From an uncultured Oscillospiraceae bacterium (GTDB lineage: Bacteria; Bacillota; Clostridia; Oscillospirales; Oscillospiraceae), in assembly GCA_934565415.1 (NCBI GenBank), contig CAKTHQ010000047.1:1-15577 (forward strand): 15,577 nucleotides of DNA, written 5' to 3'. Both the position numbers and the translations under genes were made by a program. Positions 5,799 to 13,784 of the stretch are shown here, one piece after another. Position 1 is the stretch's first letter. Each line of letters begins with the position of its first letter. The notes below the pieces were generated by a model that saw only the letters and a list, made by a program, of their open reading frames with translations, did no database searches and was not told the DNA's origin.

Positions 5799-7396
5799 TG
5801 TGCGTTCTTTATTTTTCCTTTAACATTTCGCTTTTCCCGGAGGTAGAACCACAGTAGCGCCGCCCAGCTGAGCCCCAGGGCCCACAATAGGGCTTTTGCC
5901 TCCCCGGGAAGGGGGCCCAAAGCGTTTTGCCCGGGGATGACGGCAATGCTGTCCAGCCGGTACAGGGCTCTGACATCCTCGTAGATTTTTTCAAGGCCAT
6001 TATCGGAAACATCCTGCTTCCGGCGGACGGCTTTACAGGTATCCTCGATCAGCGCTCCCGCCGCCAGCCGGAGGGAGGCGGAGCCGTTGAACACCGGGGT
6101 CACAAAGGTGTTGTCCAGGTTATCAAGCAGCAGCTTGGAAGCCTCGATTTTTACGAAATAATGGGTGTCGTTATCCTCCCCGGACCGGGACAGGTAGTCC
6201 CGGTAGGCTTCGCTTTCCCGGGCATCCACGGTGACGGGCACATACCCTTCCGTCTGGGCATAGCCGATCTGCACCTGGTTGGTGAGCAGGAACTGGGCAA
6301 AGAGCCAGGAAGCCAAGACCTCTTGAGGGTCGTCCTTATAAAACAGGCATACGGAAGGCCCCTGGGAAATCATCTGAGGGTGCTCCGTGTCATACTGGGG
6401 GATGGGCCGGACCACCGTTTCAAAGTCCACAATGGCGTCCTCGCTGATGTCCAGCAGCGGGGCCTGGGAGCCTACCCAGGTAGCACCGGCGGTAGAATCG
6501 ATGGCGAAAATGCACTGGCCCGCATTGAAGAAGTTGGCGGGATAGCTGGAAATTTTAAAGGTAGAAAACGCCCCGGTAGCGGTGTGCCGGGCCACGGTGC
6601 GCAAAATGTCCTTGGTGTCCTCGTTCCACAGCTCTACGGTGCCGTCGCTTCTGGCGTAGCCCGCCTTCCGCTGCTGCAGGGACTGGATCATCATATTGTC
6701 CGTGGACTTGTAGATAAAGGGAATCAGTACCTTCTGGCCGTTGAGCTTGTAGGTGCCGTCGGCATTTTTTTCCATAGCGGCCTCGCTGACCTGCCAGATA
6801 AAGTCCCAGGTGAGGATATCCGGCACCTGGAAGCCCAGCTTCTCCACAAAGTCGCGGTTGATATAGCAGGCCTCCGTAGAGCGCATATAGGGAAGGGCCA
6901 CGGTCTGGCCGCCGATGGCGCATTCCTGCAGGTAGGCTTCTACAATTTCCTTGGGGCCATCATATTTGAGGGCCTGGCCGCCCAGGCCGAAATTGGCATC
7001 TGTCAGCAAATTGTCCAGGGGCACCACGGTCTTCTGGCCCGTCAGATAGGTGGCAATGTGGTCCGGGTAGGTGATGCACACGTTGGGGGTGGTGTTTGTG
7101 GAGATATTGGTAATCACATCGTTGTAAATCCGGGTGTAGTCGGTATACAGCCGCATATTCACGGTGATGTTGGGGTAGGCCTTCTGAAAGTCCTGGATGG
7201 CCTGCTCGTAAACCGCCGTCTGGGTCTTGTTGGTGTCGTTCTTGGCCCAGAAGGTGACGGTATAGCGCTTGGTTTCGTCAAAGCTTTCCGGCACCGAAAA
7301 GGGTTCCGCCCTGTTCCCGGCGGTTTCCGCCAGGGTGCCGTGGCAGCCGGAAAGCAGCAGGCACAGGATTAAGAGGAAAGCAAATGTTTTTTTCAT
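5795..7396 (-). CDS. ABC importer solute-binding lipoprotein with C-terminal membrane helix
   Basis: Captures the substrate outside the membrane for the permeases encoded upstream. The start at 7396 overlaps the permease stop (ATGA) with GGAGG 9 bases upstream; an in-frame extension to 7615 lies inside the permease gene and is rejected. MKKTFAFLLILCLLLSGC is a lipoprotein signal with Cys18. Family-1 (UgpB/MalE-type) binding features follow: VTFWAKNDTN (about 46), QDFQKAYPNITVNM, and LPYMRSTEACYINRDFVEKLG (about 168-189). At 533 residues it is about 100 longer than usual. The end carries a hydrophobic helix (about 500-519, LLWALGLSWAALLWFYL) and a basic tail. Lipid plus C-terminal helix would anchor both ends. 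Gene order suggests a sugar or glycerol-phosphate substrate, which is not proven. Confidence 0.9.
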   Translation of the reverse strand: MKKTFAFLLILCLLLSGCHGTLAETAGNRAEPFSVPESFDETKRYTVTFWAKNDTNKTQTAVYEQAIQDFQKAYPNITVNMRLYTDYTRIYNDVITNISTNTTPNVCITYPDHIATYLTGQKTVVPLDNLLTDANFGLGGQALKYDGPKEIVEAYLQECAIGGQTVALPYMRSTEACYINRDFVEKLGFQVPDILTWDFIWQVSEAAMEKNADGTYKLNGQKVLIPFIYKSTDNMMIQSLQQRKAGYARSDGTVELWNEDTKDILRTVARHTATGAFSTFKISSYPANFFNAGQCIFAIDSTAGATWVGSQAPLLDISEDAIVDFETVVRPIPQYDTEHPQMISQGPSVCLFYKDDPQEVLASWLFAQFLLTNQVQIGYAQTEGYVPVTVDARESEAYRDYLSRSGEDNDTHYFVKIEASKLLLDNLDNTFVTPVFNGSASLRLAAGALIEDTCKAVRRKQDVSDNGLEKIYEDVRALYRLDSIAVIPGQNALGPLPGEAKALLWALGLSWAALLWFYLREKRNVKGKIKNAH

Positions 7397-8256
7397 CCCT
7401 TGGTGCCTCCTCTGGCCACACCGGCCATGATCTTTTTCCGGAAAAGCAAAAACAGGACAATCAGCGGCAGAGAGATGACCACCACCGCCGCCATCATAGC
7501 AGGGATGTTCTCCCGGCCAAAGCCGTTTTCCCGGATTTCCTGGATGCCCACGGATACCAAAAAGAAATTCTGATCGTCGGTAATGAGCCGGGGCCAAATG
7601 TAGCTGTTCCAGCATTCAATAACCTTCAGAATAGTAATGGTTACGATGGTGGGCTGACAGATGGGGATCATGACCTTCCACAGGTACTTGAGGTCCGAGG
7701 TCCCGTCCACCTTGGCGGCATAGTACAGCTCATCCGGCACCTGAGAGAAGTTCTCTTTGAGCAGGTACACATAGAATACGGAGGTCACCGAGGGAAGAAT
7801 GAGCCCCAGGAAGGAGTTGCGCAGATTCAGGTCCGTAACGGTGACAAAATTCGTTATGACTACCAACTCCGAAGGAATCATCATGAGAGACAAAAACAGG
7901 GTAAAAATCAGGTCCCGTCCCGGGAACCGGAGTCGGGAAAAGGCAAAGGCGGCCAGCACCGTAACTACCAGCATCAGGGCGGTGGTGATCACGGTAAAAA
8001 TGAGGGTGTTCAGGAAATACCTGGCCAGGGGCACCTGGGAAAAGGCGCTTTTGTAATTTTCCAGAGTGGGCGACAGGGTAAAGAGCTTTGGGATGTATTC
8101 GCTGTTATAGCTGCCGTAGCTCTTTACGGAGGTAAGGAGCATCCAGTAAAAGGGGAACAGGACGATCATTGCCCAGAGGGTAAGCAGGATGCCCACAAGC
8201 ACTGTGCGCAGGCGCTTCCTGCGGCGGGCGGAGGCTTCAATTTGTTCGTAGTCCAT
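7393..8256 (-). CDS. ABC sugar importer permease, UgpE/MalG type
   Basis: A 287-residue membrane subunit of the importer, with six hydrophobic helices. The cytoplasmic EAA loop that docks the ATPase reads DELYYAAKVDGTSDLKYLWK (about 175-194) and ends in MIPICQP. The N-terminal amphipathic basic stretch (RRRKRLR) and the first helix ending in FPFYWMLLTS are typical of MalG/UgpE. GAGGT sits upstream of the ATG. The gene starts 12 bases after the partner permease and overlaps the binding-protein gene by 4 bases (ATGA), so translation is coupled. Confidence 0.93.
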   Translation of the reverse strand: MDYEQIEASARRRKRLRTVLVGILLTLWAMIVLFPFYWMLLTSVKSYGSYNSEYIPKLFTLSPTLENYKSAFSQVPLARYFLNTLIFTVITTALMLVVTVLAAFAFSRLRFPGRDLIFTLFLSLMMIPSELVVITNFVTVTDLNLRNSFLGLILPSVTSVFYVYLLKENFSQVPDELYYAAKVDGTSDLKYLWKVMIPICQPTIVTITILKVIECWNSYIWPRLITDDQNFFLVSVGIQEIRENGFGRENIPAMMAAVVVISLPLIVLFLLFRKKIMAGVARGGTKG

Positions 8257-8268
8257 ATTGGGTACCTC

Positions 8269-9162
8269 TCACACATAGTGTATATGCTTCTTGCTTACCA
8301 GAAGGTTTGCGCAGGTGATGGTCAGCACAATGGCAAACAGGAAAATGGCGGCGGCAGAAGCGTAGGAGGGATAGCCGCCGGACCGGCCGTAGAGCATATC
8401 GTAGACAAAGCCCACCAGAGTGTTCATTCCGGCGGCGTTCAGGTCCGTGCCGAAGAGCGCCACCGCGTCGGAATAGGCCTTGAAGGCCCCGATAAAGCCC
8501 GTGATGATGAGATAAAAGAGGCTGGGGGAAATCATAGGCAGCGTAATACGCCAGAAAATCCTGCCCCGGGAGGCCCCGTCGATCCGGGCGGCATTGCGGT
8601 ACTGCTCGTTGACGGAGGCCAGGGCGCTGGTAAGGATCAGAATTTTAAAGGGCATGACGATCCACACGGTGTACAGGCACAGTACCAGCATCTTTGCCCA
8701 ATAGGGTCCGGAGAGGAAATCCACGCTGGAAAGCCCAACGGCATTCAAAAGCAAATTCACAAAACCGTCGGAATAGGCGGTCTTCTTAAAAAGGATCATA
8801 AATACCAATCCCACCGCCAGGGTGTTCGTCACATAGGGCAGGAAGAACACGGTCTGGAAAAAGTCCCGGAGCTTTTGGATAGAGCTCAACGCCAGAGAAA
8901 TGAGCAGAGCCAGCCCCGTGGACAGGGGGACGGTAATAACCACCAGCAGGAAGGTATTCTTCAGGGCCTGCAAAAAGTAGGGGTCCCGGAGGACATATTG
9001 GTAATTGTAGATGCCCAGCCCCGTGTAGGTCTGGGAGGCAAAGTTGTAGTTTTCCTGGAAGGAGTACACGAACACATCGATGAGGGGATACACCAGAAAA
9101 ATCCCCAGGAAGAGGGAGGCGGGCAGCAGATACAAAAAGCCCTTATACTGTTTTTGTTCCAT
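8269..9162 (-). CDS. ABC sugar importer permease, UgpA/MalF type
   Basis: 297 residues, six helices, forming the heterodimeric channel with the downstream permease. The opening GFLYLLPASLFLGIFLVYP is the usual first helix of UgpA/LacF-type permeases. The EAA loop is QYRNAARIDGASRGRIFWRI (about 187-206), ending in TLPMISP. The ATG at 9162 shares one base with the TAA of the ATPase gene (TAATG), with GGAGG 5 bases upstream, so translation is coupled. Confidence 0.93.
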   Translation of the reverse strand: MEQKQYKGFLYLLPASLFLGIFLVYPLIDVFVYSFQENYNFASQTYTGLGIYNYQYVLRDPYFLQALKNTFLLVVITVPLSTGLALLISLALSSIQKLRDFFQTVFFLPYVTNTLAVGLVFMILFKKTAYSDGFVNLLLNAVGLSSVDFLSGPYWAKMLVLCLYTVWIVMPFKILILTSALASVNEQYRNAARIDGASRGRIFWRITLPMISPSLFYLIITGFIGAFKAYSDAVALFGTDLNAAGMNTLVGFVYDMLYGRSGGYPSYASAAAIFLFAIVLTITCANLLVSKKHIHYV

Positions 9163-10262
9163 TAGCCCCTCCGCAGACGGTTCCCGTCGCCGTCAAACAA
9201 AAAGACCTTGCCGGGCTTTAGAAAGAAGCGGACGGTTTCCGGGTGATTCTGCTCGGTGCCGTCGGACTGGATGATGGCCCGGAGGGTGCCGGACTGGCAG
9301 GCGGGATTGCTGCAAACGATGCTCACATCCCGGCCCATGATCTCCACCCGGTCCAGCTTGCAGGAGAAGGGGCCCTTTTCGTCGGGAAGGAACCCCTCCG
9401 GGCGGATGCCCACGGTAACGGTCTGGTCTTTAACGCCCGGAGCGTCCAAAATCGCTTCGGCGCCAATGTAGAGCTTTTCCCCTTTCACCTGGCCCTCAAA
9501 CAGATTGATGGGCGGGGTGCCCAAAAACTTGGCCACAAAGAGGTTTATGGGGTCGTCGTACACCTGCTGGGGCTTGCCGGTCTGCTGGATGACGCCTTCC
9601 TTCATGACCACGATCCGGTCGGAAATGCTCATGGCCTCCTCCTGGTCGTGGGTGACGAACACGGTGGTAATGCCGGTCTGCCGCTGGATGCGGCGAATTT
9701 CCTCCCGGGTCTGGAGCCGCAGCCGGGCATCCAGATTGGAAAGGGGCTCGTCCAGGAGCAGCACGCTGGGCATTTTTACCAGGGCCCGGGCAATGGCCAC
9801 CCGCTGCTGCTGGCCGCCGGAAAGCTCACTGGGCTTCCGGTCCAGAAGCCCCTCAATCTGCACCAGCTTCGCCGCCTCTACCGCTTTCTGGCGCATCTCC
9901 TCCTTACTGGGCCGATCCTTGCCCTTCAGGTTTTCCAGGGGGAAGAGGATGTTTTGCAATACCGTCATATGGGGATACAATGCGTAGTTCTGGAACACCA
10001 GGCCCACCCCCCGGTTCTCCGTAGGCAGGCTCGTGACCTCCCGGTCCCCAAAGAAGATTTTCCCGGAAGTAGGGGCCTGCAGGCCGCAGAGCATATAAAG
10101 GGTGGTACTCTTGCCGCAGCCGGAGGGGCCCAGAAGACCAATCAGCTGCCCATCGGGGATTTCCAGGGAAAAGTCCGAAACGGCGGTAATTTCGCCCCCG
10201 GCCTTTTTGTTCCGGTTGGGGAATTTCTTGGTCAGATTTTGAAGGGTGACTTTCATTTTCAT
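9162..10262 (-). CDS. ABC importer ATPase, UgpC/MsmK/MalK type
   Basis: A 366-residue ATPase that powers the importer. Motifs are Walker A GPSGCGKST (45-53), Q-loop Q91, signature LSGGQQQR (147-154), Walker B VLLLDEP (167-173) and switch H205. A C-terminal TOBE/OB regulatory domain (about 245-366) is typical of CUT1 sugar importers. In several species such ATPases serve more than one transporter. Two starts compete: ATG 10262 lies 4 bases from AGGA and ATG 10256 (MKVTLQNLTKKF) lies 10 bases from it. The second also fits where family proteins begin, so the true start may be 10256. This is the first gene of the operon, an order less common than binding protein first. Confidence 0.93.
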   Translation of the reverse strand: MKMKVTLQNLTKKFPNRNKKAGGEITAVSDFSLEIPDGQLIGLLGPSGCGKSTTLYMLCGLQAPTSGKIFFGDREVTSLPTENRGVGLVFQNYALYPHMTVLQNILFPLENLKGKDRPSKEEMRQKAVEAAKLVQIEGLLDRKPSELSGGQQQRVAIARALVKMPSVLLLDEPLSNLDARLRLQTREEIRRIQRQTGITTVFVTHDQEEAMSISDRIVVMKEGVIQQTGKPQQVYDDPINLFVAKFLGTPPINLFEGQVKGEKLYIGAEAILDAPGVKDQTVTVGIRPEGFLPDEKGPFSCKLDRVEIMGRDVSIVCSNPACQSGTLRAIIQSDGTEQNHPETVRFFLKPGKVFLFDGDGNRLRRG

Positions 10263-10288
10263 CCCATCCTTTTTGTATTATGGTGTCC

Positions 10289-10317
10289 ATTATATGCCCA
10301 GGCCCGGTGGATTGCAA
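10289..10317 (-). promoter_or_regulatory. Sigma-A promoter of the ABC importer operon
   Basis: On the minus strand TTGCAA (10317-10312), 17 bp spacer, TATAAT (10294-10289). The start of transcription would be about 20 bases before the ATPase ATG. No palindromic sugar-repressor operator is evident on top of it. Confidence 0.82.
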
Positions 10318-10469
10318 GGAAAAAACGAAAAATGCGCCAGAGTGTCTTTGGGTCGCAGAGTGTACGTTTTATGAATATTTCAAATATGTACTGTTTATTA
10401 TATATCTCCCGTTTTGCTATATGTGCACAATAATTATTTCATAATACAAAAAATATGGCATATTTGTTC
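10318..10469. other. AT-rich divergent control region with short repeats
   Basis: This stretch separates the ABC operon promoter from that of the SBP/kinase operon. It holds a direct repeat of CAGAGTGT (10338-10345 and 10356-10363, 18 bp apart) and a 13 bp palindrome ATATTT-C-AAATAT (10375-10387). The rest is AT-rich (10370-10469) with no ORF. Either repeat could be a regulator site, but neither matches a motif I recognise. Confidence 0.35.
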
Positions 10470-10498
10470 TTGAAAAAAAGCAAACGGCTGTATATAAT
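10470..10498 (+). promoter_or_regulatory. Sigma-A promoter of the SBP/hybrid-kinase operon
   Basis: TTGAAA (10470-10475), 17 bp spacer, TATAAT (10493-10498). The leader to the ATG at 10558 would be about 50 bases. Confidence 0.83.
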
Positions 10499-10557
10499 AT
10501 AGAGCATCTGTCTGCAAAAATCTCCGCTACATTTTTCTAAGGTCAGGAGCCCCATCG

Positions 10558-11403
10558 ATGGAAGAAAAGAAACAAGATATTATTCCAAAGCACACAGCAA
10601 TTGTCCTTCTGCTGGCCGCCACTCTGATTTTGTCCGTGCTGCTGGGCAGCTGCGGGCAGCGCACGGGCACATCGGCCAATTCGGATGCCGACCTGCCTGT
10701 AATTACCGTAGGCTGCGACAACTATGCCCCCTTTAGCTATGTGGATGTGGACGGAAATATGGCCGGCATCGATGTGGAGCTGGCCCGGGAGGCCTTTGCC
10801 CGGATGGGCTTCCGGCCGGAATTCCGGATCATCCACTGGGAAGAGAAAAAGGAGCTCCTGCATAACGGCAGCATCGACTGCATCTGGAGCAGCTTTACCA
10901 TGACCGGCCGGGAAGACGAATACAGCTGGGCGGGCCCCTATATGGAAAGTCACCAGGTGGTGGCCGTTCTGCCGGAGAGCTCCATTGCCTCTCTTTCGGA
11001 CCTGGAAGACAAGGTGATTGCCATCCAGTCTACCACAAAGCCGGAGGACATTATCCGCAGCCGCAATGGCAGGCTGCCCCAGCTGCGGAAGGTTCTTTCC
11101 GTACAGAAGCGGGAGCTGATTTTTGTTCTTTTAAGCAAGGGCTATGTGGATGCGCTGGCGGCCCACGATACCACCATTGAAGAATTTGCCGCAGAAACCG
11201 GGCTGGAATTCCGGATTCTGCAGGAGCCCCTGGAAACCGTAGGTCTGGGGGTGGCCTTCGACAAAACGGATACCCGGGGCCTGCATACAGGCCTGAACGA
11301 AACCCTGGCGCAGATGCGGGAAGACGGAACCATATTGGAAACCATCGGAAAATTCCTGCCGGATGCGGAACGTTTTATGGGAGGCAGCAATGAGGGCGAA
11401 TAA
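10558..11403 (+). CDS. Family-3 solute-binding lipoprotein, probable kinase-associated sensor
   Basis: 281 residues. AGGAG lies 8 bases before the ATG. The signal has a hydrophobic core at 13-29 and an LGSC lipobox with Cys32, so it is tethered outside the membrane. The mature part is an SBP_bac_3 (amino-acid-type) domain. It opens with ITVGCDNYAPFSYVDVDGNMAGIDVELAREAFARMGF (given here in pieces: ITVGCDNYAPF, DGNMAGIDVELAREAF) and has IDCIWSSFTMTGRE, the usual 'D-x-I-x-x-x-F-x-x-T-x-x-R' segment, and GLGVAFDKTD. No ABC permease or ATPase follows. Instead the gene overlaps a hybrid histidine kinase gene by 14 bases. Such domains are often fused to kinases (BvgS/EvgS type), so it more likely presents a ligand to the kinase than feeds a transporter. 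The ligand is unknown. Confidence 0.87.
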   Translation: MEEKKQDIIPKHTAIVLLLAATLILSVLLGSCGQRTGTSANSDADLPVITVGCDNYAPFSYVDVDGNMAGIDVELAREAFARMGFRPEFRIIHWEEKKELLHNGSIDCIWSSFTMTGREDEYSWAGPYMESHQVVAVLPESSIASLSDLEDKVIAIQSTTKPEDIIRSRNGRLPQLRKVLSVQKRELIFVLLSKGYVDALAAHDTTIEEFAAETGLEFRILQEPLETVGLGVAFDKTDTRGLHTGLNETLAQMREDGTILETIGKFLPDAERFMGGSNEGE

Positions 11404-13600
11404 AAGACTGGTTCGTTGGCAGCAGCTCATCCCCTTTGAAATCCTGGTAGGCCTGCTGCTTCTTGCCGGTACCTTTACGGTTTCCGCAAGCACAGACACT
11501 TCCAAGGCGGAACAGCAGCTGTACCATACGGTTGAATATATCAAGGAACAATGCAACAACGGGCAGCTGCGGGATCTGGCCTCCGAGGCCAAAAGCCTGC
11601 TGCGGGTAACCCAGAGCGCCGAACAGATCCGCTGGCGGCTGGAATACGGCACCGATGCCATGGATACCCAGGCGGACATTGCCAATACGCTGGAGGTCTG
11701 CGCCAAGGGCAGCTACCTGGATGGCCTGTTCCTTCTGAATGCGGACGGGACCGTTTTATCCCAATACGACAGCGTGGGCTTCGACGCCGGGGCGCTGCTC
11801 CAAAAAATGGATACCGCCGCCCTGATGGATGTAGTGGACTTTCAGGAAAAAAGCTACTGCGTTCGGATCGCCTACGACGACGGAAGCCATGTGGACCTGG
11901 CCGCTGTAGGCCGCAGGGATACCAAAGGCGTTATTGCGGCTTACTTTTATACCCCCGCAAGCTATACCAAAATCTTCAACAGTTCCCTTTTGTCCCTGGT
12001 TTCCGGCTATGAGCCGGAGCAGGACGGAACCATCGTCATCAGCAGCGGGGACAGTATTCTGGCCTCCAACAATCCCTCTTTGATTGGCCGGGATACGGGC
12101 GACATTCCGATTCTGAAGCGTATTCTGGAGCGGGGGGCCGGCGAAAAGCTGATCCGTGCCGGCGAAAGCAGCTTTTCGGTCCGTCATGATTTTGGCCTGA
12201 TGGAAAAGTGCCAGGATTACGAGATCTACGCCTATCTGTCGGAACGGGCCGTATTTGGCACAACGCCCAAGAATATGATGTATACCCTGTTTCTTTACTG
12301 TATGCTCCTGGTGGCAATCCAAATGCTAGGGTGGCGCACGGAGCAAAGCTACCAGAAAAACCAGCTTCTGGAGCAGCAGAAGTACACCCGGATGCTGCAA
12401 TCCAAAAACGCCCAGCTTCGGGAGGCGATAGAGCAGACGGAACGGGCAAACGCGGCCAAGAGCAATTTTCTTTCCCGCATGAGCCACGACATCCGTACCC
12501 CGCTGAACGGAATCATTGGCCTGCTGAAAATCAACGAAGCCCACATGGAGGATACGGCCCTGGTCCGGCGCAACCACGAAAAAATGGAGGTTGCGGCAGG
12601 GCACCTGCTGGCCCTGATCAACGACATCCTGCAAATGAGCAAACTGGAGGACGGAACGGTAAAGCTGGCCCACGAGCCGGTGGACCTGCGGGCGCTTACC
12701 GAGGAAATAATCACCATTGTAGAGGAAAACGCGGTGGAGGCCGGTGTCTCCATTGAATTTGACCGGAATACCCAGCTGCTCCGTCCCTATGTCTATGGCA
12801 GCCCCCTGCACCTGCGGCAGGTGTTTCTGAACATCTATTCCAATTGCATCAAATACAATCGTGTCGGTGGGAAAATATCCAGCAGCGTCCGGTGCCTGGG
12901 CGAGGAAAACCAGACCGTTACCTACCAATGGACCATTGCGGATACCGGTATCGGCATGAGCGCTGAATACTTAAAGCAGCTTTTCGATCCCTTCACCCAG
13001 GAGAAAACCGATGCCCGCAGTGTTTACCAAGGCACCGGGCTGGGAATGTCCATCGTCAAGGCCTTGTTGGAGCAGATGAACGGCAGCATCACCGTCACCA
13101 GTCGGGAAGGGCAGGGCTCCACCTTTGTAATCACCATTCCCTTTGACATCGCCCCGGCGCCAGGAGCCCAGGAAGCGGAGTCCCGGCCGGATGCCTCCAT
13201 TCGGGGCCTGCGTCTCCTGGTAGCGGAGGACAACGACCTGAATGCCGAAATCATCTGCGCCCTTCTGAAAGATCAGGGTGCCCATGTCACCCTGGTGAAG
13301 GACGGCCAGCAGGCTGTGGACCGGTTCCGGATGAAGCCCCCCGGAACCTACGACGCCATTCTCATGGATATGATGATGCCGGTAATGGACGGCCTGGCCG
13401 CCACAAGGACCATCCGCGCCCTGGAGCGTCCGGATGCCAAATTCATCCCCATTCTCGCCATGACCGCCAACGCCTTTGAGGAGGATGCCCAGCGCTGCCT
13501 GGAGGCCGGGATGAACGCCCACCTGTCCAAGCCCCTGGACATTCAAAAGCTTGTGGCCGCCATTGCCCGACTGCACGCTTCGGCGGTACAGCCTCATTAA
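11390..13600 (+). CDS. Membrane hybrid sensor histidine kinase with C-terminal receiver domain
   Basis: The start at 11390 (MRANKRLV) has GGAGG 5 bases upstream. An in-frame ATG at 11363 lacks a ribosome site. The product has 736 residues. Domains in order are TM1 (13-31), an extracellular Cache-like sensor (about 35-290), TM2 (about 295-315) and a coiled-coil linker (320-355). HisKA follows with SHDIRTPLNGIIGL and phospho-acceptor H366. The HATPase has N-box NIYSNCIKYN (from N481), G1 DTGIGMS (from D518) and G2 GTGLGMSI (from G548). A receiver spans about 605-725, with acidic pair EDND, phospho-acceptor D660 in LMDMMMPVMDG, MTA and the conserved K of SKPL. There is no Hpt or DNA-binding output and no response regulator next to it, so phosphate must pass to a protein encoded elsewhere, or the receiver acts as an internal brake. 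It is co-transcribed with the binding lipoprotein. Confidence 0.93.
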   Translation: MRANKRLVRWQQLIPFEILVGLLLLAGTFTVSASTDTSKAEQQLYHTVEYIKEQCNNGQLRDLASEAKSLLRVTQSAEQIRWRLEYGTDAMDTQADIANTLEVCAKGSYLDGLFLLNADGTVLSQYDSVGFDAGALLQKMDTAALMDVVDFQEKSYCVRIAYDDGSHVDLAAVGRRDTKGVIAAYFYTPASYTKIFNSSLLSLVSGYEPEQDGTIVISSGDSILASNNPSLIGRDTGDIPILKRILERGAGEKLIRAGESSFSVRHDFGLMEKCQDYEIYAYLSERAVFGTTPKNMMYTLFLYCMLLVAIQMLGWRTEQSYQKNQLLEQQKYTRMLQSKNAQLREAIEQTERANAAKSNFLSRMSHDIRTPLNGIIGLLKINEAHMEDTALVRRNHEKMEVAAGHLLALINDILQMSKLEDGTVKLAHEPVDLRALTEEIITIVEENAVEAGVSIEFDRNTQLLRPYVYGSPLHLRQVFLNIYSNCIKYNRVGGKISSSVRCLGEENQTVTYQWTIADTGIGMSAEYLKQLFDPFTQEKTDARSVYQGTGLGMSIVKALLEQMNGSITVTSREGQGSTFVITIPFDIAPAPGAQEAESRPDASIRGLRLLVAEDNDLNAEIICALLKDQGAHVTLVKDGQQAVDRFRMKPPGTYDAILMDMMMPVMDGLAATRTIRALERPDAKFIPILAMTANAFEEDAQRCLEAGMNAHLSKPLDIQKLVAAIARLHASAVQPH

Positions 13601-13604
13601 CAGC

Positions 13605-13650
13605 AAATGCCATAGCAAGCCCGTACCCACCGGTTTGCTATGGCATTTTT
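13605..13650 (+). terminator. Strong terminator of the SBP/kinase operon
   Basis: AAATGCCATAGCAA (13605-13618) pairs perfectly with TTGCTATGGCATTT (13635-13648), a 14 bp stem with a 16-base loop and a T run at 13646-13650, starting 5 bases past the kinase stop. It may also stop opposite-strand transcripts from tetR, though its minus-strand T tract is weak. Confidence 0.92.
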
Positions 13651-13654
13651 GTGC

Positions 13655-13717
13655 CTATTTTTTCCCTTCGTTTGCCAGCTGGGCATTTGTCTCTTCTCCC
13701 CAGCTGTATTGGCTCAT
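13655..13717 (-). CDS. Possible small ORF, 20 codons, downstream of tetR
   Basis: On the minus strand ATG at 13717 opens MSQYSWGEETNAQLANEGKK and ends in TAG. AGGGGA lies 6 bases upstream, a usable ribosome site. The same frame is open further up to an ATG at 13780 (41 codons, MCPTPAAGIG...), but that start has no ribosome site and the extension crosses a hairpin. The peptide is polar and charged with no membrane or signal character. I do not recognise a family. It could equally be a chance ORF or the relic end of a lost gene. Confidence 0.25.
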   Translation of the reverse strand: MSQYSWGEETNAQLANEGKK

Positions 13718-13743
13718 GTATTTCCCCTGGTAGGAAAGTCCCT

Positions 13744-13769
13744 CCCGGCGGCCTATCCCTGCCGCCGGG
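13744..13769 (-). terminator. GC-rich hairpin after tetR (no T tract)
   Basis: CCCGGCGGC (13744-13752) pairs with GCCGCCGGG (13761-13769), a 9 bp stem with an 8-base loop, 15 bases beyond the tetR stop. No T run follows on the minus strand, so it may stabilise the 3' end or terminate only with factor help. Confidence 0.4.
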
Positions 13770-13784
13770 GTTGGGCACATGGAC

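Noticed and set aside
7397..7615. 73-codon N-terminal extension of the ABC binding protein
   Set aside because: It overlaps the permease gene and would bury the lipoprotein signal; the ATGA-coupled start at 7396 is better.
5927..10433. Long + strand ORFs (481, 593 and 396 codons) across the ABC operon
   Set aside because: They mirror the four minus-strand genes, whose motifs and overlaps are unambiguous. The products are Gly/His/Gln-rich with no recognisable domain.
10263..10557. Riboswitch or attenuator in the leaders of the importer or sensor operons
   Set aside because: Leaders are only about 20-50 bases and show no stable stem followed by a T run.
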